Shown piece by piece: positions 30,096-37,988 of a DNA stretch of 64,000 bases. How positions within the stretch are numbered: position 1 is the stretch's first letter; every line of letters starts with the position of its first letter. The notes beneath the pieces were generated by a model, which did not search any database, was not told the DNA's origin, and saw only the letters and a list, made by a program, of their open reading frames with translations. Both the position numbers and the translations under genes were made by a program. The stretch lies in contig NZ_LT963352.1 in the NCBI RefSeq assembly GCF_900236475.1, forward strand, positions 3,286,001-3,350,000, in the 5' to 3' direction. The DNA is from Streptomyces chartreusis NRRL 3882 (GTDB lineage: Bacteria > Actinomycetota > Actinomycetes > Streptomycetales > Streptomycetaceae).

Positions 30096-31829
30096 TCAGC
30101 GCCTCACGTACACCTCCGCCGAGGCCGTTGAGCTCTCGTGCAGGTCGTCGCCCGGCCAGCTGACCGTGTAGGTCACCTCGCGGCGGGTGCGCGGCACGTC
30201 GTTGATCGTGAACGTGCCGTCGGCGGCGACGGTCACCGACGACAGCGTGCCCGTGCCGAGCCGGTCCTCGCGTACGACCTCGAGCACGGCCCGCTCGGGC
30301 AGCGCCCTGCCCTGGGCGGTGAACGTGCCGGTGATCTCGATGCCGCCCGACATGCTCGCCTCCTCGGGGGCGGTGAGCGCGATCGACGTGGGCGCCTTGC
30401 CGACCGTCACGGTGTGGGTGACGTCGGTGGCCGGACGGTGGGTCAGATCACCGAGGTACGACACCGTGTACGTGGCCTCGCCGACCAGGCCGGGCTCGTC
30501 GAGGACGGTGAAGGTGCCGTCCGCCTTGACGGTGGCGGTGCCGAGGTCGTGGGTGCCGTCGGCGTCGGTGCGGGTCGCCCTGACCTTCAGCGGCTCGGCG
30601 GGCGCGGGCCCGTCCTGCTCCAGCCTGCCGCGCACGGCCAGCGGCTCGCCCGCCACGGCCCGGGCGGGGCTGTGGGTGAGACCGCCGGTGAAGCGGGTCT
30701 CGTACTGGACGGCGGGTGGCTTGATGATGTGCAGCCAGTACTGCCCGCCGGCCGCGTTGGTGGTGACCGCGAACAGCCGGGAGCCGTCCGACGACCACTC
30801 CATGCCGCGCGGTACGACCCGGTCGCCGTCGAGGCTGCCCTCGAAGACGAACTCCAGCGGGGTGGTGGAGTCGTCCGGGTCGGCCGGCTGCACCAGCAGG
30901 TCGGGGACGGCACCGGTGGCGGCGGCTCCGCGCGCGATGTACCCGCCGTCGCCGCTGAAGGCGACCGCGCTGGCGGTGGCACCGTCGGGCAGGGCCTGGT
31001 AGCCGGTGACCGCGTCCGACAGGTCGCCGGTGTTCAGCAGCCGGGTGCCGGCGGTGGCGTCGGCGACGGCGACCTTGCTGCCGTCGGCGGACAGCGCCAG
31101 GTCCTTGAGGTTCAGGGCACCGTTGCCGGCGCCGTCGGCGAAGCGGCGGGCGGCGCCCCGGACCAGGGCGCCGTTGCCCGTGTCGTACACGGCGAGGAAG
31201 GGGTTGGCCGCCTTGGCGTTGAGCGGCTGGCCCATGAGCATGCGGTCCCCGGCGCCGGCCTCCAGCAGCAGATCGCCGTAGTCGTTCCAGCCGGTGCGCG
31301 TGTGCACGCCGCGCACGATCCCGTCGAGCTGGGTCTCGGCGGTGGCGCACTGGGAGGTCGAGGCGGCGTTCGGTGTCGTGAAGTAGAGCTGGCCGCCGGA
31401 CTGGGCGAGCTCCCGGCCGCACGCGTCGGTGTTTGCGGCGGAGACGGTGGTGCGCTGGAACGTGGTGGTGTCGTAGGCCTCGATACGGTCGCGCAGGCCC
31501 GCGTACAGCGTGCTGCCGTCGGCGCTGACCGCGAGGCCGGAGACGTGGGCCTGGTTGGTGGTGAGGGTCGTGAGGCGCTCGCCCTCGAAGGTGTAGACGG
31601 CGATGGTGCCGGAGTTGAGGTAGTAGCCGACGTTGCTGTCCGCCACGAAGACACGCTGGTGGACGTTGTCGACGGCCAGTGCCGAGTACGAAGAGATCGG
31701 CAGTTTGGCCACGGCGTCGGAGGCCGCCGCGTGTGCCGCGGGCGCGGCGGCGACGGTGAGTCCGGTCCCCGCGAGCATCGCGGCGGACAGCGTGGCCGCG
31801 AGCCGTCTGGAACGATGTGCAGTATTCAA
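30096..31829 (-). CDS. Secreted beta-propeller protein with C-terminal Ig-like repeats
   Basis: 577 residues, TTG start at 31829 behind a GGGGGG ribosome site. Signal peptide about 1-35 (TVAAAPAAHAAA). Residues about 40-370 contain propeller-like repeats (HVSGLAVSADGSTLYAGLRD, VAFSGDGGYIARG, WSSDGSRLFAVTTNAAGGQY). Two C-terminal Ig-like domains follow (about 385-480 and 480-577), both ending in YTVSYLGD or YTVSWPGDD. It looks like a secreted binding or wall-associated protein, not an enzyme. It is a single gene. The 239 bp upstream hold its promoter and the pckG terminator. Confidence 0.84.
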   Translation of the reverse strand: MNTAHRSRRLAATLSAAMLAGTGLTVAAAPAAHAAASDAVAKLPISSYSALAVDNVHQRVFVADSNVGYYLNSGTIAVYTFEGERLTTLTTNQAHVSGLAVSADGSTLYAGLRDRIEAYDTTTFQRTTVSAANTDACGRELAQSGGQLYFTTPNAASTSQCATAETQLDGIVRGVHTRTGWNDYGDLLLEAGAGDRMLMGQPLNAKAANPFLAVYDTGNGALVRGAARRFADGAGNGALNLKDLALSADGSKVAVADATAGTRLLNTGDLSDAVTGYQALPDGATASAVAFSGDGGYIARGAAATGAVPDLLVQPADPDDSTTPLEFVFEGSLDGDRVVPRGMEWSSDGSRLFAVTTNAAGGQYWLHIIKPPAVQYETRFTGGLTHSPARAVAGEPLAVRGRLEQDGPAPAEPLKVRATRTDADGTHDLGTATVKADGTFTVLDEPGLVGEATYTVSYLGDLTHRPATDVTHTVTVGKAPTSIALTAPEEASMSGGIEITGTFTAQGRALPERAVLEVVREDRLGTGTLSSVTVAADGTFTINDVPRTRREVTYTVSWPGDDLHESSTASAEVYVRR

Positions 31830-31944
31830 CTGTGCCCCCCACAGGCTGTCTTGCGGGCCTCACCGGGACGGGTGAGGCACCTGCAGAGAGCATGAAACAG
31901 GCGTGAAGATCCTGTGAGCAAGGGGGCACGACGGGAACGCCGGA

Positions 31945-31980
31945 GGCAGGGGCCCGCACGCCGTTGTGCGAACCCCTGCC
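31945..31980 (-). terminator. Hairpin downstream of pckG
   Basis: GGCAGGGG (31945-31952) pairs with CCCCTGCC (31973-31980). Inside it CGCAC (31955-31959) pairs with GTGCG (31966-31970), so a long stem with a small internal bulge forms. It lies about 90 nt beyond the pckG stop on its transcript, the expected place for a terminator. Confidence 0.7.
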
Positions 31981-32068
31981 CCATGTGGTGCTGTCACCGC
32001 GGCCGGCCGTGACGATGTTGCTGGTCAGGGCACGATCGGAGCCGGCCGCGGCGTCGGTGGAGGGCTTC

Positions 32069-33898
32069 TCAGCCCAGGCGCTGCACCAGCGCGCGGTACT
32101 CGTCCCACAGCTCCTTGGGCGTGTGGTCACCGAAGGTGTTGAGGTGCTCGGGGACCAGGGCGGCCTCCTCGCGCCAGACCTCCTTGTCGACCGTGAGCAG
32201 GAACTCCAGGTCGGAGTCGGCCAGTTCCAGGCCGTCGGTGTCGAGGGCGCCCTTGGTCGGCAGGATGCCGATCGGCGTCTCGACGCCCTCCGCCTTGCCC
32301 TCCAGGCGCTCCACGATCCACTTCAGGACACGGGAGTTCTCACCGAAGCCGGGCCAGACGAACTTGCCGTCGTCGTCCTTGCGGAACCAGTTGACGTAGT
32401 AGATCTTCGGCAGCTTGGACTGGTCCTTGCCCTTGGCCACGTCGATCCAGTGGGCCATGTAGTCGCCCATGTTGTAGCCGCAGAACGGCAGCATCGCGAA
32501 CGGGTCGCGGCGCAGTTCGCCGACCTTGCCCTCGGCGGCGGCGGTCTTCTCGGAGGCCACGTTGGCGCCGAGGAAGACGCCGTGGTTCCAGTCGAAGGAC
32601 TCCGTCACCAGCGGGACGGCGGTGGCGCGGCGGCCGCCGAAGAGGATCGCCGAGATCGGCACGCCCTTCGGGTCCTCCCACTCCGGCGCGATGATCGGGC
32701 ACTGGGCGGCGGGGACGGTGAAACGGGCGTTCGGGTGCGCGGCCGGCGTCTGGGACTCGGGCGTCCAGTCGTTGCCCTTCCAGTCCGTGAGGTGGGCGGG
32801 CGGCTCCTCGGTCATGCCCTCCCACCACACGTCGCCGTCGTCCGTCAGCGCGACGTTGGTGAAGACCGCGTTGCCCCACAGCGTCTTCATCGCGTTGGCG
32901 TTGGTGTGCTCGCCGGTGCCGGGCGCGACACCGAAGAAGCCCGCCTCGGGGTTGATGGCGTACAGCCGGCCGTCCTCGCCGAAGCGCATCCAGGCGATGT
33001 CGTCGCCGATGGTCTCGACCGTCCAGCCGGGGATGGTCGGCTCCAGCATGGCGAGGTTGGTCTTGCCGCAGGCGCTCGGGAAGGCCGCCGCCACGTACTT
33101 GGCCTCGCCGCGCGGCGGGGTGAGCTTCAGGACCAGCATGTGCTCGGCCAGCCAGCCCTCGTCACGCGCCATCACGGAGGCGATGCGCAGGGCGTAGCAC
33201 TTCTTGCCCAGCAGGGCGTTGCCGCCGTAGCCGGAGCCGTAGGACCAGATCTCGCGGTCCTCGGGGAAGTGCGAGATGTACTTGGTCGTGTTGCAGGGCC
33301 AGGGGACGTCCTCCTGGCCGGGCTCCAGCGGGGCGCCCAGGGTGTGCACGGCCTTCACGAAGAAGCCGTCGGAGCCCAGTTCGTCGAGCACCGCCTGGCC
33401 CATGCGCGTCATCGTGCGCATGGAGACGGCGACGTACGCCGAGTCGGTGATCTCGACTCCGAGCGCGGACAGCGGCGAGCCGAGCGGGCCCATGCAGAAG
33501 GGCACGACGTACATGGTCCGGCCGCGCATCGAGCCGCGGAAGAGGCCGCCCTGGCCCCCGGAGCCCTGGAAGATCTCCCGCATCTCGGCGGGGGCCTTCC
33601 AGTGGTTGGTCGGGCCCGCGTCCGCCTCCTCCTCGGAGCAGATGAACGTCCGGTCCTCCACGCGGGCGACGTCGGTGGGGTCGGAGGCCGCGTAGTAGGA
33701 GTGGGGGCGCTTGATCGGGTCGAGTTTCCGGAAGGTGCCCTTCTGGACGAGCTCCTCGCACAGTCGCTCGTACTCGGCCTCGGATCCGTCACACCAGACC
33801 ACGTTGTCCGGCTGGGTCAGCTCGGCGATCTCGTTCACCCACGAGATCAGGCCCTGATGGGTGGTGGGGACGGTGGGAGCCGCGATGTCGCGCGCCAC
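32069..33898 (-). CDS. pckG: Phosphoenolpyruvate carboxykinase (GTP)
   Basis: Converts oxaloacetate and GTP to PEP, GDP and CO2 in gluconeogenesis and C4 metabolism. I choose GTG 33898 because AGGAG precedes it by 6 nt; an upstream ATG at 33985 adds 29 residues unlike the family. 609 residues, normal for the GTP enzyme. Motifs: [10 protein letters not shown]-loop with the reactive Cys (about 275-283), [20 protein letters not shown], and [17 protein letters not shown], plus substrate residues in [18 protein letters not shown]. All core residues appear intact. A 326-bp divergent region with AT-rich patches separates it from the PAQR gene, leaving room for carbon-source control. Confidence 0.97.
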   Translation of the reverse strand: MARDIAAPTVPTTHQGLISWVNEIAELTQPDNVVWCDGSEAEYERLCEELVQKGTFRKLDPIKRPHSYYAASDPTDVARVEDRTFICSEEEADAGPTNHWKAPAEMREIFQGSGGQGGLFRGSMRGRTMYVVPFCMGPLGSPLSALGVEITDSAYVAVSMRTMTRMGQAVLDELGSDGFFVKAVHTLGAPLEPGQEDVPWPCNTTKYISHFPEDREIWSYGSGYGGNALLGKKCYALRIASVMARDEGWLAEHMLVLKLTPPRGEAKYVAAAFPSACGKTNLAMLEPTIPGWTVETIGDDIAWMRFGEDGRLYAINPEAGFFGVAPGTGEHTNANAMKTLWGNAVFTNVALTDDGDVWWEGMTEEPPAHLTDWKGNDWTPESQTPAAHPNARFTVPAAQCPIIAPEWEDPKGVPISAILFGGRRATAVPLVTESFDWNHGVFLGANVASEKTAAAEGKVGELRRDPFAMLPFCGYNMGDYMAHWIDVAKGKDQSKLPKIYYVNWFRKDDDGKFVWPGFGENSRVLKWIVERLEGKAEGVETPIGILPTKGALDTDGLELADSDLEFLLTVDKEVWREEAALVPEHLNTFGDHTPKELWDEYRALVQRLG

Positions 33899-34224
33899 GA
33901 TTGCTCCTAAATGAGGGATTTTTTTGATGTGGAGGCCCCGTGGGGGCTGCGACCCGGATGCTTCACGGTGAAACTTGGCGCTCATCCGGTGCCGACCGCA
34001 CTCATTTGATCATCCGATGCCTGCGCCCATCTGTCCAGAGGAGCGCACAGGTGAGCAACGTGAGGATCGCCACGGTTTCTCGCGCCCCTTTACAGACACG
34101 TTGGGTTCACCTGACCGACCGTTTGCGTAACCATCGTTCGGCCACGGTGAGAGGATGGCCACTCTTCATCGGCCAATCGACCGGACCCTTAGGTCACTTA
34201 CGGTTCCGTAGCTACCATTCGGCC
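33899..34224. other. 326-bp divergent intergenic region, pckG / PAQR gene
   Basis: No gene. It contains the pckG ribosome site (complement of CTCCT near 33904) and a T-run at about 33917-33923. The stretch before 34225 is relatively AT-rich, and GTAGCTACCAT there could be a -10 region for the plus-strand gene. I found no convincing repeat or riboswitch. Confidence 0.5.
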
Positions 34225-34938
34225 ATGACTGCGTTCGCCCCCGACGCGCCTACGGACACGCCGGCCGACGGCCGTGGTCCGACGGCGCTCTCACTGCCGC
34301 ACCCGGTGAAGCCCAAGCTGCGCGGCTGGCTGCACCTCGGTATGTTTCCGGCCGTCCTCGTCGCGGGCCTGGTACTGACCGCCCTCGCCGACTCGACCAG
34401 AGGGCGCGTCGCCTGCGGGATCTTCGCACTGACGGCGTGCCTGCTGTTCGGCGTGAGCGCCCTGTACCACCGGGGCGACTGGAGTCCCCGCATGGACGGC
34501 GTCCTGCGCCGCCTGGATCACGCCAACATCTTCCTGATCATCGCGGGCACCTACACACCGCTGACCATGCTGCTGCTGCCGGGCGCCAAGGGCCAGTGGC
34601 TGCTGTGGGGCATCTGGGCCGCGGCGGCGGCCGGCATCATATTCCGCGTCTTCTGGGTCGGCGCCCCGCGCTGGCTCTACACGCCGTGCTACATCGCGAT
34701 GGGCTGGGCGGCCGTCTTCTACCTGCCGGACTTCATGCGGACCGGCGGCATCGCCGTCCTCGTCCTGGTCATCGTCGGCGGTGTGCTCTACAGCGCGGGC
34801 GGCGTGATCTACGGGATCAAGCGGCCCAACCCGTCACCGCGCTGGTTCGGCTTCCACGAGGTGTTCCACTCCTTCACCCTGGCGGCCTTCATCGCGCACT
34901 ACGTGGGGATCTCGCTGGTGGCGTACCAGCACGGGTAG
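34225..34938 (+). CDS. PAQR / hemolysin III family membrane protein (TrhA-like)
   Basis: 237 residues from ATG 34225, seven membrane helices. Family motifs: SALYHRGDW, RLDHANIFLIIAGTYTPL and FHEVFHSFTLAAF. These provide the conserved Ser/His/Asp/His set that binds a zinc ion in PAQR receptors and bacterial homologues. Bacterial members are linked to membrane energetics or fluidity; enzymatic activity is uncertain. No good ribosome site is visible, so a short leader is possible. A strong T-tailed terminator follows 20 nt after the stop. Confidence 0.93.
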   Translation: MTAFAPDAPTDTPADGRGPTALSLPHPVKPKLRGWLHLGMFPAVLVAGLVLTALADSTRGRVACGIFALTACLLFGVSALYHRGDWSPRMDGVLRRLDHANIFLIIAGTYTPLTMLLLPGAKGQWLLWGIWAAAAAGIIFRVFWVGAPRWLYTPCYIAMGWAAVFYLPDFMRTGGIAVLVLVIVGGVLYSAGGVIYGIKRPNPSPRWFGFHEVFHSFTLAAFIAHYVGISLVAYQHG

Positions 34939-34958
34939 CTCCCCCTCACCCCAGCCTC

Positions 34959-34987
34959 GGCCACGGCTTGCGAGCCGTGGCCTTTTT
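34959..34987 (+). terminator. Rho-independent terminator
   Basis: GGCCACGGCT (34959-34968), loop TGCG, AGCCGTGGCC (34973-34982), then TTTTT. This perfect 10-bp stem with a T tract is the most textbook terminator in the window. It separates the PAQR gene from the MFS promoter. Confidence 0.93.
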
Positions 34988-35009
34988 GCGTGCCCACAGG
35001 GCCCGGATA

Positions 35010-35047
35010 TTGACAGTACCTATCTTTTGAGAGCTACTCTCATTTCA
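35010..35047 (+). promoter_or_regulatory. Promoter and TetR-type operator for the MFS-TetR operon; probably leaderless
   Basis: TTGACA at 35010-35015 is a perfect -35. A -10 candidate TACTCT (35035-35040) follows after 19 bp. TGAGAG-CTA-CTCTCA (35028-35042) is a perfect inverted repeat covering the -10. The predicted start falls at about 35047, the ATG itself, and no ribosome site is visible, so the mRNA is likely leaderless. The TetR gene two genes down is the probable repressor. Confidence 0.75.
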
Positions 35048-36597
35048 TGGCTGCTGTCATCACACCCGATCCGCGTCGCTGGTGGGCCCTGGGGGCCTTG
35101 GTCGCGAGCATGCTCACGCTCGGTTTCGACATGACGATCCTCAACGTCGCGCTGCCGACCATGGCCGAAGAGCTCGGCGCGACCACCGGCGAACAGCAGT
35201 GGATGGCCGACGCCTACGTCGTCGTCTTCGCCGCGCTGATGCTCCCCGCCGGGCTGCTCGGCGACCGCTTCGGACGGCGGTTGATGCTGGTCACCGGTCT
35301 CGGGGTCTTCCTCGCCGGCTCGGTCGCGGGCGCCCTGGCCCCGGACGTGACCTGGGTCGTCGCCGCCCGTGCCGTGATGGGTGTCGGAGGGGCACTGGTC
35401 ATGCCGCTCGCCCTGTCCGTGCTGCCCTCGCTGTTCGGGCCGGAGGAGCGCAGCAAGGCCATCGGCGTCATGTCGGCCGCCTCCGCGCTCGGCATGCCGC
35501 TCGGCCCGATCCTGGGCGGCTGGCTGCTCGACCACTTCTGGTGGGGCTCGGTCTTCCTGGTCAACGTCCCGATGGTCGCCATCGGCATCACGGCCTGCCT
35601 CTTCCTGCTTCCGGAGACGCGGGACCCGGCCTCCCCCAAGGTCGACACCGTCGCCACGGCGCTCATCACGGCCGGCCTCGGCGCTCTCGTCTACGCCATC
35701 ATCGAGGCGCCCACCCGGGGCTGGGGCGACCCGGTGGTGGCCGGGTTCCTCGCCGGTGCGGTGGTCCTGCTGGCCGGGCTCGTGCTGCGCGAGCGCCGGG
35801 CGCCGCGGCCCATGCTCGACATGGAGCTGCTCGGACACCGCGGCTTCCTCGTGAACGGGCTCACGGCGACCCTGGTCACCTTCGTCCTGGCGGGCCTGCT
35901 GTTCCTGCTGCCGCCCTACCTCCAGGCCGTCCTCGGCCACGACGCCCTCGGCACCGGGCTGCGGCTGCTTCCCATGATGGGCGGCCTGATGGTCGCCGCG
36001 CGCGGTGCCCAGCCGGTCGTCGCCCGGTTCGGCCCGCGCGCGGTGGTCAGCTGCGGCCTGGTGGTGCTGGCCTTCGCCGCGTTCCTCGGCAGCCGTACGA
36101 CGGTCGACTCCGGCTACGGCTTCACCGCGCTGTGGCTGACCATCACCGGCATCGGCTTCGGCTTCGCCGTGGTCCCGGCCATGGACGGGGCGCTGGCCGC
36201 CCTGCCCGCGGACCGGGCGGGGAGCGGCTCCGGGCTCCTGATGACCCTGCGCCAGGTGGGCAGCGCGATCGGCATCGCCCTGCTCGGCAGCCTGCTCGCG
36301 AGCGCCTACCGGGACCGGCTCGACGTCACCGGCCTGCCCGCCCGGGCCGCCGACACCGCCGGGGAGTCCGTGGTCGCCGCGCACCTGGTCGCCGAGCGCA
36401 CCGGCGCGCCCGGCCTCGCCGCCTCCGCGAACAGCGCCTACGTCCACGGCATGGGCGTCGTCCTGCTGGTGTGCGGCGTCGCGGCCCTGGTCGCAGCGCT
36501 GATCGCCGGGGCGTTCCTGCCCGGCGGCCGGACCGCCCCGGACGACGGTGACGGCACCCCGGCCATGGCCGAGCCCGACGCCGATGTCCGACAATGA
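35047..36597 (+). CDS. MFS multidrug exporter, DHA2/EmrB-QacA type
   Basis: 516 residues, 14 membrane helices expected. Motifs: TLGFDMTILNVALPTMAEEL (motif D1 region), QWMADAYVVVFAALMLPAG, GDRFGRRLMLVTGLG (motif A) and AASALGMPLGPILGGWLL (motif C), typical proton-driven drug antiporter features. It probably exports a toxic hydrophobic compound. The stop overlaps the TetR start by 4 nt, so exporter and regulator are coupled, and the operator at 35028-35042 suggests substrate-induced de-repression. Confidence 0.94.
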   Translation: MAAVITPDPRRWWALGALVASMLTLGFDMTILNVALPTMAEELGATTGEQQWMADAYVVVFAALMLPAGLLGDRFGRRLMLVTGLGVFLAGSVAGALAPDVTWVVAARAVMGVGGALVMPLALSVLPSLFGPEERSKAIGVMSAASALGMPLGPILGGWLLDHFWWGSVFLVNVPMVAIGITACLFLLPETRDPASPKVDTVATALITAGLGALVYAIIEAPTRGWGDPVVAGFLAGAVVLLAGLVLRERRAPRPMLDMELLGHRGFLVNGLTATLVTFVLAGLLFLLPPYLQAVLGHDALGTGLRLLPMMGGLMVAARGAQPVVARFGPRAVVSCGLVVLAFAAFLGSRTTVDSGYGFTALWLTITGIGFGFAVVPAMDGALAALPADRAGSGSGLLMTLRQVGSAIGIALLGSLLASAYRDRLDVTGLPARAADTAGESVVAAHLVAERTGAPGLAASANSAYVHGMGVVLLVCGVAALVAALIAGAFLPGGRTAPDDGDGTPAMAEPDADVRQ

Positions 36598-37229
36598 CGC
36601 TCATGACGGCCCCACGCACCACCCCCGCCGACCGGCCCCCACTGGGACTCCGCGAGCGCAAGAAGATCAAGACCCGCCAGGCGATCCGCGCCGCGACCTA
36701 CGCGCTGATCGAGGAGCAGGGCTACGACGCCACGACGATCGAGCAGATCGCCGACCGGGCCGAGGTGTCGCCGTCGACCGTCTTCCGGTACTTCCCGACC
36801 AAGGAGGACATCGTCATCACCGACGAGTGGGACCCGGTGATGCTGGCGGAGTTGCGGGCCAGGCCCGAGACCGAGTCGTGGTCGGACGTCCTGCGGCATG
36901 TGATGCGCACGGCCCTCGACCTGAGCCTCGCCGAGGAACCCGAGGTGATCCGGTTGCGGACCCGGCTCGGGGTCGAGGTCCCCGCCGTCCGTGCCCGCAT
37001 GATGGAGAGCATGGCGGCGACCGGCCGGCTGCTCCGCGAAGCCCTCGCCGAGCGCTTCGGACTGGACCCCGACGGCCTGGAGCTACGGGTCTTCGCCATG
37101 TCCGTGATGGGCGGGCTGATGGAGGTCTCCCACTACTGGGCCGAGACCGGCCACCGGGACGACATCCGGGAACTGGTCGACCGTGCGCTGGACGTCCTGG
37201 AACGCGGCCTGCCGACCGGAAAACCCTGA
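36594..37229 (+). CDS. TetR-family repressor
   Basis: 211 residues from ATG 36594 (a second ATG at 36603 is possible). The N-terminal helix-turn-helix is RQAIRAATYALIEEQGYD followed by TTIEQIADRAEVSPSTVFRYF and PTKEDIVI. A C-terminal ligand domain (AcrR/MftR-like) contains LRTRLGVEVPAVRARMME. Translationally coupled to the exporter. It likely binds the TGAGAG/CTCTCA palindrome and is released by the exporter's substrate. Confidence 0.93.
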   Translation: MTLMTAPRTTPADRPPLGLRERKKIKTRQAIRAATYALIEEQGYDATTIEQIADRAEVSPSTVFRYFPTKEDIVITDEWDPVMLAELRARPETESWSDVLRHVMRTALDLSLAEEPEVIRLRTRLGVEVPAVRARMMESMAATGRLLREALAERFGLDPDGLELRVFAMSVMGGLMEVSHYWAETGHRDDIRELVDRALDVLERGLPTGKP

Positions 37230-37262
37230 GGCCGGCGCCCGTCGCCGTGACATCCTGACCGG

Positions 37263-37988
37263 GTGAACGGTCCCGAGATCCACGTCGAGTTCGCCCCCGA
37301 GCTGCACGTGTTCGTCCCCCAGGCCCGGCGGGCGGGCGCCCTGCCGGCCACCACGGACGGCGTCTCCAGTCTGGGCCATGTCGTCGAGTCGCTGGGTGTG
37401 CCGCTGACCGAGGTGGGCGCCCTGGTCGTGGACGGACGCGAGGTGCCCTTCTCGCACGTGCCGGCCTCCGGCGAGTCGGTGACCGTACGGACCGTCGCCC
37501 GCCCCCAGCGGGTGCCGGGCGCGCCCCTGTGCTTCCTCCTCGACGTACACCTCGGCACGCTGGCCCGCCGGCTGCGGCTGCTCGGCGTCGACACGGCATA
37601 CGAGTCGACCGACATCGGCGACCCCGCCCTCGCGGCGCGTTCGGCGGCCGAGCGGCGGGTCATGCTGAGCCGCGACCGGGGGCTGCTGCGGCGCCGCGAG
37701 CTGTGGGCGGGGGCGTTCGTGTACAGCACCCGGCCGGAGGAGCAGCTTCGGGACGTCCTGGACCGCTTCCAGCCCGAACTGCGGCCCTGGACACGGTGCA
37801 CGGCCTGCAACGGGCTGCTGCGCCAGGCCTCCAAGGACGAGGTGGCGGATCAGCTCAAGCACGGCACGCACGCGACGTACGACGTGTTCGCGCAGTGCAC
37901 CGCGTGCGGCCGGGCGTACTGGAAGGGCGCGCACCACGAGCAGTTGGAGGCCATCGTGGAGCGCGCCCTCGCCGAGTTCGGGAGCTAA
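37263..37988 (+). CDS. Ubiquitin-like / Mut7-C fusion protein
   Basis: 241 residues from GTG 37263. The N-terminal ~75 residues form a ubiquitin-like (ThiS/MoaD-type) domain (VDGREVPFSHVPASGESVTV) seen fused to Mut7-C in bacteria. The C-terminal Mut7-C part contains FLLDVHLGTLARRLRLLGVD and VMLSRDRGLLRRRELW, a PIN-like nuclease core with several Asp residues. A zinc ribbon follows (CTACNGLL ... CTACGRAYW, two CxxC pairs). It may be an RNA-processing or tRNA-linked nuclease. The stop codon interlocks with that of the convergent copper-oxidase gene. Confidence 0.9.
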   Translation: MNGPEIHVEFAPELHVFVPQARRAGALPATTDGVSSLGHVVESLGVPLTEVGALVVDGREVPFSHVPASGESVTVRTVARPQRVPGAPLCFLLDVHLGTLARRLRLLGVDTAYESTDIGDPALAARSAAERRVMLSRDRGLLRRRELWAGAFVYSTRPEEQLRDVLDRFQPELRPWTRCTACNGLLRQASKDEVADQLKHGTHATYDVFAQCTACGRAYWKGAHHEQLEAIVERALAEFGS

